Source: Setaria digitata
Lineage: Eukaryota; Nematoda; Chromadorea; Rhabditida; Setariidae
Assembly (NCBI GenBank): GCA_003640385.1
Contig: RCAB01000017.1
Coordinates: forward strand, 62,001 to 126,000
Direction: 5' to 3'
DNA: 64,000 bases
Below are positions 54,201 through 64,000 of this stretch, one piece after another. Position 1 is the first letter of the stretch. Each line of letters opens with the position of its first letter. The notes below the pieces were generated by a model. That model did not search any database. It saw only the letters and a program-made list of their open reading frames with translations, and was not told the origin of the DNA. A program made the position numbers and the translations under genes.

Positions 54201-54599
54201 AATTAATGGGATAATTTAAATGGTATTCTCTGCTCCTTTACTATAAATATAAGGAGTATAACATCTATAACTGAAAAATGTAAAATTTGAAATAAAACAA
54301 AGATTAAGTGGATAAATGACGATAATCGTTGTTACAGGTCAAACCAGTTTTTCATAATAAATATATCTGATTTCCTATGAAAACTGATGAATTCAAATTA
54401 CAAACTTCAGTACACCACAAATTTTTTCTGACGTTAGAGAATAAAGTCGTTAGAACTGATTACAACCTTAATGCACATTATTCCATTATAAACATGATGT
54501 ATTTGACAACAAGCAGGAAGAAACAAGATGTTATAATTACTAAAAAGAATCAAATAACTCACAGTGGTATGATGATGCAACGGGCTGTATGAATTCACC
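51284..54599 (-). CDS. NADAR-domain protein with RG-rich N-terminus (5' end missing)
   Basis: Eleven phase-consistent exons: 54599-54563, 54197-54043, 53811-53707, 53421-53236, 53057-53001, 52619-52443, 52248-52144, 52067-52026, 51898-51812, 51389-51330 and 51307-51284 (TAA); about 344 residues, without the start. NADAR/YbiA-like domains cleave N-glycosidic bonds of ADP-ribose-related or riboflavin-pathway compounds; some reverse ADP-ribosylation of guanine. Order: an Arg/Gly/Pro-rich segment (YESRGGGRLLRN, GFRGGRFGYGPMRMPRGAPR), the NADAR entry IICFSGFQNVF, FPLEIDGRVYDNVNHFYQLA, EEWRKGPGLEAMQ, LLVHCFGGDDF, DWAKSMQNN, and RNVLGVIYMQLRE, then an acidic/Gly tail. The layout resembles recalled C. 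elegans NADAR proteins. The bacterial 'LVEAS..D..WG' block is replaced by LLVHCFGGDDFYAS, so substrate and activity are uncertain. Exon 1 starts without ATG, so further 5' exons lie above 54599. Confidence 0.8.
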
Positions 54600-55292
54600 C
54601 TGAAATCAAACTAGGTGAATGAAACGTCCTATTTTAAAGTCGAACTATTTCGGAAAATTGAAATTCTTGAATGTTACAAAAATCAAATTAATAAAGACTA
54701 TAAAGCAGAAAATGCTGTAAAAAGCTATTGAAAATCAAAATCATGCCATTCTTTCAGTAGATTCACAATATAATAAGGCTTTCCAAATCAGCTTTTCAGC
54801 GACCCGAAAACTTACACTTATAAGGCTTTAAATGGATTTCATTTTCCATTATTTAAAAAGAAAAACATTGCACGGTAAGATGGAGGACCTTGTCACTTCA
54901 ATTACCGCAGTCCGCGTAATTCTCATCTAGTTACTTCTTATAGCTCTAAAACCTCAAATTTATAAAAGCTAATTCTGGAATTCTCTTCCTCAGGAAAATA
55001 AGAGTTAGATAACTAGTAAGCTATCTACAACGTGAGAGGGAAAATGTAAACGAGAGCTGGATAATGGCAATGACATCATAAACAAAATAAGCTGTACTCA
55101 GAAATGGCACAACCTAAGACAAGCCTACACTGAAAATTTCATGCAAGCATGCAAGCACCTCAGATTGAGCAAGGCAGTAGACATTACCCTGTTGAGAATT
55201 TTGCTTGGGTAACCGCAATTATGACAATATTTCCTAATGACTCCATTCTAATATTAACATACTTTTTCATACGTTTTTCAAAACTAGCTGCA

Positions 55293-55357
55293 ACCGAACT
55301 AGGCATTGCAACCCTGGAATACTAATCGCATTCCAGGGTTGCAATGCTTTTCTTGGG
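55293..55357. other. long near-perfect hairpin, pre-miRNA-like
   Basis: The arm 55303-55320 (GCATTGCAACCCTGGAAT) is perfectly complementary to 55330-55347 around a 9-base loop (ACTAATCGC). Pairing continues outward with G-U and A-U, a 3x3 internal loop, then A-U, G-U, C-G, C-G, giving a foldback of about 65 nt. It is more GC-rich than its surroundings. It could be a small-RNA precursor or the centre of an inverted-repeat element; no known miRNA family is recognised. Confidence 0.45.
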
Positions 55358-56080
55358 TCGTAAAATTTCTCTTTGTGGAAATCATACCCTATTCAATTAA
55401 ACTGCAGCACAAAAATCAGCGAAAGAAGTTCAAATGAAGTAGAGCTAAGGTCGAATGAATGCCTTAATTACAGTGTCGTAGACTACATCTACATTACATT
55501 TATATGGCTCATAAAGATTCTAAAAAAAGGTATTATCCATAAAAACTTTAAAAGAAAATATACTACGCACGTATTATCGAATAAATAATTATATGCCAAA
55601 ATCAACGGTGGCCTAATGCTCTGTGAAGCTGTTACGATAAGTGGATGTTTGCAGCGTTCATCTTCAGGGCATGACCTAATCTGCTCAATACATCACTAAA
55701 GTCATACCTCTCAACACAAGCGTATTACAGAGGTCGTGCCTGCTGCTTGACCCTGTCAACCTATTGGGTGATGAATGCTTGCATGCATGCCCTGCCCGCT
55801 TACTCAACACGCTACCACACGAAACAACGACACCCTACCGATTCCATTCACCGCGAAAGCCACCGAGCCGAAATACGTCCTTAAGAGCAGCAAATGTCCA
55901 ACGATCACGACGAATAGTCCTGCAGAGATTGATGGTGGAAACACAGACATACAGTAATTTAACGATTACTAGGTAGTCCGTTAAAAATTAACCGACTGCT
56001 ATGTACAACTCTTGTCCTGCTTGATCGGATTTTAGGTGGGTGTTTTGGTGGCGATGGGTTTTGATTTTTAGTAGTATTGT

Positions 56081-56088
56081 CTTTTCAG
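56081..56088 (+). promoter_or_regulatory. candidate spliced-leader acceptor of RRP12
   Basis: CTTTTCAG ends 12 bases upstream of the ATG at 56101 without a visible upstream exon, as expected for a trans-splice site. Confidence 0.5.
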
Positions 56089-56100
56089 GTGTGGTGTGAG

Positions 56101-59100
56101 ATGAAATACCGACATCGTCTCAAAGGTCGAAGCGGCAGCCGTCGTTTCCCGAAGGGAAAAAGGTTTAAAAAGGCTCTTATTCTGCGATATGTTGTCTCTG
56201 TCATGCACAGAATCCTATATTGTATCTTTTTCACTTTTCAGTTTTTTGGTTTGAAAATCATCTGATTACATTTTCCATTCCAAGCATTGCAGTAGTGAAA
56301 GTAATCCATCGATAACTCGACATCGTGAAGTTGCGAAAGCAGTACGTACCTTCCAGAAAGTACCATTTATATCAGCTGATGAAAATTATGATGCTGAGTC
56401 AAAAAATGGAGATATGATGCTGCAGCAGATACCACTGGTAGCTACTAAGTCCTATTTTTTTTTTTAATTTTGAATCAGATAATGACTTGATATGAATCAA
56501 GTTCGGAATGTTATCAGACAGCTCGTCTTGAGGGACCATCACCTCCAACAAGAACTGTTTATAAATTTGATGGCATTTAAATGTAAATGAAGATGGTAAT
56601 TTAATTTTAGCATAAATTACAAATCGGTGATGTAGAGGTAGAGGAAACAAAAAGCATGACAAGCAGCTTTTCGGAGCGGAATTCAATGGAATCAGAACTT
56701 TCACAATTCACCTCTTGTACGAATCCAACGTTTGATCCTGTACATCGCCTCTGGAGGTGCACATGCTTTGATTGTTAATTCTCACTTGACATTTTGCTTC
56801 CAAAGTAGAATATTGCCGTGATTTGTTTGTAAAACCTGAATTTTGCTTATACAGATATTTTTATGAAGAGATTATGACGTACTGGAGTTTTAATAAGCCC
56901 TTTAATCTAAGACTGACTCATGTTGCAGTATTTCCTTTTAAAATTTAAGAATTTTAAAGTTGTCTGGGTAATGAGCTTTCAGACTTTTTTATCTTATTAT
57001 CCATTCTCCTTCAACGTATTGCTGCTTCATTGTTTTCAGCTTGTTATTACTCATCATTTAAATAATTAAACTAATATGAGACTTATTTATAGATCGGGGT
57101 CAGTTTTACAAAAAGAAGTGGTCGCTGTACTTGCAGCTACTGCAGAGCTGATTAAAGATAATAGTGGAATCGAAAGTGATACTGAATATTTTGCCGCACT
57201 TTTAACAGTGATCGAAGCAACACCTACAAGTGATGAGTCAAGATTAGCTGCAGCTGCATATTTGTTAGGTCTTGTTGCTAAGAAGGTCGACAAAAGTATA
57301 TTATGTAAATGCTTTTCTAGGGCACATGAGGTATTTTTTTTTTTTGCTTATTGTCGACAGAAAACTATTTCCTGCTGAAATCTGGAATAGCCTAAAATTC
57401 TTGTTTGGGTTCTGTGGCGGGAATTAATTTTATTATACACTGGTCAAAAAGTGGTACTCAGCTTGACTATCATTTTATTAGTAATGAGAAGTTAAGAGTT
57501 ATTCTTTTAACGAAATTTCCTTTAAAAATGAAGTTTCCTCTTCAAAAGAGTTTCCCCTTAATTCATTCACATTGTATTCGCGGATTATTCTCCAAAAGTT
57601 ACAGCTTTTACAACTACTAATAATCTAGTGTCTAAATAATGACTAAGTTGAATTCACCCATACTTTATTGTTGCAGAATTCAAAAATTTTTAACAAGATT
57701 TGTAATATTTGAAGTAAACTTATTTATGTGCATATAGATTTTGGAAAAGAAGCTTGACAGTACTCAGTTAGACGTTGCTCTGACGAAACTTATTATTGCG
57801 TTAGGAACGATTTTACATCGGCAAGCTACCAACATTTGGCACAGTAGCAATACCAGGTAATCCTCGTTGGCTTGAAATTTTTGTGCATTTTATAGTAGGG
57901 CCTGCCTTTCCCATTTAATTTTTTTAATCCGTTCAAGAATTTTAAATGCTTATACTGATGGTTCTTTTAAGTGGTGAAAAAAAAAGTGAGTCCCGCCTAT
58001 TCCCACTTTACATTTGTTCATCATTCTTTTTGTTAGAAAATGCTTGACATCAGGTTAAACATTTTGCTTTCAAGTTTTGTGATGAAAGAACTAATTATTA
58101 TTTGTCAGGTTTATTACTGCAAGTTTTATGATTTATTCCTAGGTTATCACTGGTGAAACTTGAAATATTTGCTACCCATAACAAATCTGTGGTTCGTTCC
58201 GCAGCTCGACGAATTCTTCGCATGATTCTTAGTGATCCTGTTAAGATAACATCTAGCGGTTGTCATCCGGCAGCCGGTGTTGTTGGTGAATTCTTGATCA
58301 AACAATTGGAGCAGAGCACTGGTAGTTAACTTTTCTTCCGCAATTCATAAATGAAAAAGCCATATTCAGTGCAAGCAAGATTCAAACATTTCATTCCATG
58401 AAGTTTTAAAAAAGGGAACACCTAGATCAATTAGTATTTTCTTATTTTGCCTAAAATATATCACTGGTTTAATTTCTCGATAAACGCTAAGTCTATTTTG
58501 CATTGGCTTTTCATTTACTCAATATGTGAAGAGATTTGTTATGAAATCATTCATTATTTTTATATAATTGCAGCTAATGTAGACATTGATGTATTACTTC
58601 GATTGCTATGCCTGGCGGGAAGTATTATGCATAAAATGCCTCCTGTAATATTCAAGAAGTTTGCGGAATCTATATTTGCGTTGTTGCCTATCTCGAATTC
58701 TAATCTGAGATGCGCGGTTTTCCAGTGTTTTCAAAAAATTCTCCAGCAACAGCCTGCTGATTCAGTTTTGCCCTTCAGTACTAATGTTATTCTAACCGAT
58801 ACGTTACTGAATTTCGGGTCGACAACTACGGATCCTTTTGTCATATGTTCATGGATGGAGGTCTAAAATTTACGTCGGATGTGTCATCGTTTAAATTCTA
58901 GATTCAAAACTTGTTTCTTTTAACCTTATAACTTTCAATATTGCAGGAACAGAGTTACGAAAAGCTAGTTTTTTTAGGCTCTTTGTGAATCGCATCTTTG
59001 TCTCGCTACGAAGGACCTCATAAAATCAATAGCTACATTGAAGACCTCATTGAAACCGATTTTTCAAACATTCGATTTTGGCAGGGATTCCGTTGCGATG

Positions 59101-62100
59101 GTACTTCTCATTCCTTAAATTTCCATGATACATTTTTACTGATTAATTTGAAACGGAAATTTCCAAATAGTTGCTGATATCTAAATTTAAATCAGTTGTA
59201 ATAGTCTAAAAAATAATAATAGTTGAAAATTTAAGCGCTGTAATCTAAATCAGATGCAAACATTCCGAACCAGTGAATGGTGAGAGATTTTTCACCTAAA
59301 AATCTGAAATTAAGGACTTACTGAAGGATCGACAGGAAGTTGAGGACTTTAGTGAAAGATCAAAGCTAGATTTTTTTCTAGTTCAAAATACTAAATAGTG
59401 TTGACGAACCATTAATTTCTTATCGGTAATACTTTTTAGATAACTTACAAAATAATTTGTCGCTTAGCTGAACATTGTACACAATCAAATGAAGAATTAG
59501 CAAGTTACATGATCAATTTGTGTGATGAAGCTTTGAATCCACGAAGTATTGCGGTGTGGCAGTATGTTTTGCGTACCGAGGCCAGGATATTTGAAATATG
59601 CAAGACTGCCATTAGCTCTAGGTCTCTAGAGCGTGCACTGAAGACCTTAGCAGGGTTAAGAAGCGATATTAATCAGCGCATTACACCTGACATTGACTTG
59701 GTAAGCGCCGATATTATTATGAGCTTGAAAAGCTCGCTTTCTCTTCTGTAAATTAGATAATGCTAGGTATTTATAAGGTGACAAGCGTAAGAGCTTTTTT
59801 AATAGAGCAGATAGACTTCTCTTACTATTTGTACTGTCCTTATCCTTTGAACTTGTTAAATGTAACTGGAAAGTAGACAAACTGTAGGCTGTTGGAGCAG
59901 CAGTTCGATATATTGGTGCCGAAAGCGTCTTACGGGTGTTGCCGTTAGAACTGGATCCTCAAAATGTGTCCCTGGTAACTCATTTCGAAAGATCATGGCT
60001 TATACCTATCTTGCGCGTAAATATCTGCAATCAACCAATTAATTTTGCATTAAATTATTTTCTGCCGTTAGCACACCAACTGCAAAAGAAAGCACCAAGT
60101 GATGACGTGGGGCGGAAAACTTTTATTACTATTAGTGTAAGTTGTCGATGCATTTGATTATAAAGTTTTCGTGGTATCTTATAATTTTGTTGCAGTTGAT
60201 GGCAAGTGCAATAATGAGCGTAATCTCTTATATACCTTCTTTTTCTCTCAATTTATCTGCATTTTTAGGGCCAGCTGTGGGATTTGTTACCAAATTTATT
60301 GAGCTCAGCAACCGATTTTATGCAAAATTTTCCCCACTTGGCTGAAATTTTGGGAAAAGTTTTGGTTGAGCAACGAAGTCTGCGTCTTATTGTATTATCG
60401 TCCCTTCGTAGTGCACTCCGTTATGCACTCCAACCGGATGCTCCAGAAGAGAGAAAGGTTACTTTCTTTTTTTTTTTTTTTTTTTTTTTTTTCTGAAAGA
60501 TTACTTATTAACGTTGTGTTTTCACTAAGCCTTTTCGGCTATTCTGTTGGTTCCTAAATAGGTACTTTAGCATCCCTGTACATATAAAATCCATTCATGA
60601 TTCAAATATGTTAGATGTTGATTTTGACATTTTTTAGGATGTAATGCGACTTCTTGCATACAGTTTTTTACGAAAGTTATTCACTTTGTATACAGTTTCT
60701 AATGTCACTATGGAATCTGCGGAAGGCACAACTGGAAATAGTCTGAAAACTTTAAGATGTTCTGTTCTGGAAACTATTCGTATTTATATGAACTTGACAC
60801 CAAATGATGTTATTGATAATTTTATAAATTTGGCTATTGAAAAGTCACAAATCAAAGGAATGGCTTTGGATCAAAAAGTTTGTCTTATTCCATGTTTTTT
60901 AATTAGAAGAGGTAACTGAAGTTTGTAACTACAAAAGCTGTGAGATGATGATGTTTTTCCTCCATCTCTTTTATAAAAAATTCCTGTGTTACTTGTCTTT
61001 TCAAAAAATAAAAAAAAAAAACGAAGATTTTCTCTAAATTTCTAGATTGTTTATATTCCCCTATACTTAAGGTCCGGATTCTGGATCTGATGGCAGCATT
61101 AGCAAAGAAAGGAAGTGTGTCGGGCTTGAACAACATATTTTCGGTTATACATCCCTTGTTTACAACCAGTGAAGTGGTGCTTCAGAAGAAAGCCTTTCGC
61201 ATTTTAGAAGAAATTATGAAACGAAGTGACGACGGGGCCGTAACAGATTTTTTCACTTCGAATGCTGATGAGATAAATAATATATTTGATCAGGTAGATT
61301 ATTTGGCTGTTAAAATGTTTATTGTAATATTAAAGTTGAAAATTGTTTTATAGTTTATGATACTGCAGGACTTAGACAGCATATCGAAGAGTGCGCGAGC
61401 AGCATTAGTTGCTGTATATTTTGTTAAACTGTCATCGCTGGCTTCATTTGAAGATGCAGAAGTTTTTGGAAAAAAGTTTCTTCCAAGAATTATTGTATGC
61501 CTCGACAAGTCACATAACATTCGGACGCGTTCAAATGCACTGAAATGTTTCGTGAAGTTATGTCAACAATTAATACTATTTGGTTCAAATGAGAGGTTGG
61601 TATGTTTAAAAAAAAAACAAAGATATTTCTTATTTTTGAAGACGTTCAAACATTCAAAGAAAAATTTGTTTTCATTGGAGAAAAATAGGCGAAGGGTTTC
61701 TTCTTCAAAAAACTTATCAGTCGAACTAACACTTCTGTATTATTTCTAAAACGAGAAAATTATTTTTGTAAAATTGCGTTACAAAGTGTTCCAGCAAGAG
61801 TCCATCTTGTGTGCTTGATCCAGTGCTGAATATGATTTTCAATATGTTGAATAATGAAAGATCATGCCCAAACGAAGGCTCACTGGAAATCATTCGGCAA
61901 GTTTTAAGCAGTGTTTTTATAGATAGAGCGTTTCAAATCTCCTGATTTCAGATATCTCTGATATTCCTTATTTTAGCTTTGGCAGAACCCATTGAAAGTT
62001 ATTCTGTATATGAATATTAATTTTTTTTTTTGCAAATTTTTGTTTTGGATAAACCATAAAGCTGAAGAAAAGTGGTTTTGCATACTGTTAGCAATTCTGT

Positions 62101-64000
62101 TTAGGTCAGCAACTATTGCTCTGAATGCCACAGCGCAGAAATTTACTCGTATTTTGGATGCTTCACTGCTGAATCGTCTTATAGCTCATGCATGCAGCTG
62201 GATCGATGATGAACGTCCAGTAATAAGAGTGCTAGTTATTAGATTATTGCGAATGCTGGCAAAGAAGTTGCCAGATTATACAATGCAACAATATCAGGTT
62301 AGAGAAGAGCTGCGGTTTTTTTCCTACTGGTTAAATTAGTTTGTCATTCAAAATGTCCAATAGTCCTAGAATATTCGAAATAATATGACCTATCATTTCC
62401 CAGGAACTGCTGCTGTCAGCTGTGTTCGACGGTCAGTTGACGACGAATGTTACCCTGAAAGTTCGAAAAGCTAATAGGCTTTTACTTGAAGTTTTAGTCG
62501 ACAGATACGGTGTTGAAGTTTTAATGACCCGAACGAACAAATTGGACTGGATTAAACAACTGAAAACAATTGCTAAAATAAGGCATGTTTTCGAACTAGT
62601 CATTTTCAAATCCATAATATGAGCAAATTGAGATTCAGTTTGCAAAATATTTGAAGTGACTTTTGTTTGTGATTTTTACAACACCAGTGACAGCACTGTT
62701 AAGACTATTTCAGACGCCGTTGTGAACGTCGAAATGGAACGAAAGTAAAAGATAATGATCGCAACAAATATGACCATTATAAGACATCCGTGGTAACAAG
62801 CGCTCGAACTGCTTGTGCAGATACTATACTTAATACGATCTATGATAGTGACAGTGTACGTTTTATTATCCAATATTCAAATCTCTATAGTTATTGAGGA
62901 TTTGAACTATTTGAGATTTTAAATGTGAAGTAAGAGAAATGAAAATTTAATTACTTCAAATTCCTGAATTACAAACAATGTTTAGAAGCTGAATGTTCCT
63001 TTCTTTTCGACTATTTCCTTTTTTTTTTAGGAAAGTGAAATAGAAGATCGTGAATCTATTGGAGGTAGAACACGTGGTAGCTCGGTATGGCTAAAGAATG
63101 ATGACGATGAAGATGTGATGGACCTGCTCGATCGAAACAAAATACTGAAGAAGATCGCAACAGTACGCTCTGACCCACCATATGATGAGAAGTGGGATTC
63201 TTGGGAAATACTATATATAACTACTATTTTCGACTGAAAATTTGCTTTTGTATATTTTCTTATTATTTAGTTAGTTTTTATAAGAATTCTATTAATTCGT
63301 TAAGCACTTTTGGGATTTATTGAAGATCCTTTCCTCCTTCAGACCATTGAAATTGGATAACAGCGATGATGAATTCAGTGATTTCGAAATGGCGAAAGAC
63401 GGACGACTAATAATTAAGGATTTGGATATAAATGAGAAAGACAAAAGGAAACGGAAACGGTTTGAAAAACTGTTAAAGATCCCGGACAAGAAGATGAAAA
63501 CACAAAATAATTCGAAGAGCGATGATGGTAGTGATGATGGCAATAGTAGCAAAGTCTGTGTTCCATTCCAAAAATTGCCAAGTTCTTTACAGTGACGTAA
63601 ATCCCAATTTTTTAACAATCAGTAGCAGTCGTCGTAGAAATCACTTAATTTTTCATGGCATGAATCAAATTTTAAAATCTTGTTCAGGCTATAAATCAAA
63701 ATGTTGGTTGGACATCAGGTGGGAAAGGTATTCACAGAAATGTATGTAAAGGCGTCACATCTGACAACGTTTTGAAACGATCTGCTGGAAATGTAAGGAA
63801 GAAAAATCAAAAATATGAGCCCTACATATACATACCGATCAGCAAAAGCAGGAGGCAGAAGGTATGATTTTGGATTTCACAAATACGAAATTTCTTCTGC
63901 ATCAGTTACACTTCGTGTTATTTCTATTTTTGGACTGGACTTCAAATTTTGACTATAAGGTATTATTTAGAATTTTTCTTATGTGAACTATTTTCAGACC
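56101..64000 (+). CDS. rrp-12: RRP12-like ribosome-biogenesis HEAT-repeat protein (3' end cut by window)
   Basis: RRP12 is a karyopherin-like HEAT protein of nucleolar 90S/pre-40S and pre-60S particles that promotes rRNA maturation and subunit export. Exons: 56101-56162, 56293-56437, 56611-56756, 57093-57330, 57738-57856, 58143-58321, 58574-58860, 58978-59100, 59440-59700, 59888-60136, 60269-60457, 60638-60877, 61072-61293, 61369-61595, 61795-61896, 62105-62297, 62404-62582, 62714-62855, 63031-63191, 63343-63553, 63688-63861, and a last acceptor at 63997 opening an exon that runs off the window. About 1283 residues are present (human RRP12: about 1297). Matches include the N-terminus MKYRHRLKGRSG, SCTNPTFDPVHRLWRSGS, SDTEYFAALLTVIEA, LPLELDPQN, RSWLIPILR, CSVLETIRIYMNL, and the acidic/basic C-terminal KDGRLIIKD, GGKGIHRNV and YEPYIYIPISKSRRQK. 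Two junctions (61896, 62582) appear to use GC donors. A possible extra 24-nt exon at 60196-60219 is in phase. Confidence 0.92.
60467..60492. repeat. T26 homopolymer in RRP12 intron
   Basis: Twenty-six consecutive T residues start nine bases after the donor at 60458. Such tracts are prone to sequencing error and length variation. Confidence 0.9.

Larger units (their letters stand above)
54600..56100. promoter_or_regulatory. divergent intergenic region between NADAR and RRP12
   Basis: It should contain the missing 5' exon(s) and promoter of the NADAR gene and the promoter of RRP12. I could not place an ATG exon with the needed phase. It also holds the long hairpin at 55293-55357. Confidence 0.45.

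Overview
The window looks like nuclear DNA of a nematode. It is AT-rich, and its genes are split into many small exons (about 30 to 290 nt) by short GT-AG introns with T-rich 'TTTTCAG'-type acceptors. Acceptor-like 'TTTCAG' sites lie 5 to 15 nt upstream of several start codons, as expected for spliced-leader trans-splicing. The exon/intron style and the gene families suggest a spirurid/filarial-type worm, but that placement is inference. There are no bacterial or organellar genes, and I found no rRNA, tRNA or CRISPR array. All exon models were built by hand from the sequence, using splice-site phase and recalled protein families; no database search was run.

Layout. (1) 0.1-0.7 kb, minus strand: a small membrane-protein gene of unknown family. 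(2) 0.7-11.3 kb: long, gene-poor, AT-rich stretch with one weak coding fragment at about 1.8-2.0 kb. (3) 11.3-14.5 kb, minus: a 10-exon MBOAT lysophospholipid acyltransferase (LPCAT3/MBOAT5 type; C. elegans mboa-6-like). (4) 15.7-23.3 kb, plus: condensin II subunit G2 (NCAPG2/CAPG-2-like), divergent from the acyltransferase. (5) 23.3-27.6 kb: gene-poor, with a structured hairpin. (6) 27.6-41.2 kb, plus: a complete MICAL in about 38 exons, with FAD mono-oxygenase, CH domain, LIM domain, acidic run and C-terminal bMERB coiled coil. (7) 42.8-44.5 kb, plus: a lysine-rich single-pass membrane protein of unknown family. (8) 45.3-47.5 kb, plus: a Cys-rich RING-like protein. (9) 47.5-51.3 kb: convergent intergenic region with homopolymer tracts. 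(10) 51.3-54.6 kb, minus: a NADAR-domain protein with an RG-rich N-terminal segment; its 5' end is not resolved. (11) 56.1-64.0 kb, plus: RRP12, a HEAT-repeat ribosome-biogenesis factor, cut by the window edge.

The genes form no obvious pathway. They cover phospholipid remodelling, chromosome condensation, actin redox control, possible ADP-ribose/nucleotide N-glycoside chemistry, and pre-ribosome processing. Two divergent pairs (acyltransferase/condensin, NADAR/RRP12) may share promoter regions, and the two small genes after MICAL could be downstream operon members. The most interesting items are a candidate 26-nt intron in the condensin gene, three candidate GC-AG introns, the RG-rich NADAR protein, and a pre-miRNA-like hairpin with a perfect 18-bp stem between NADAR and RRP12.
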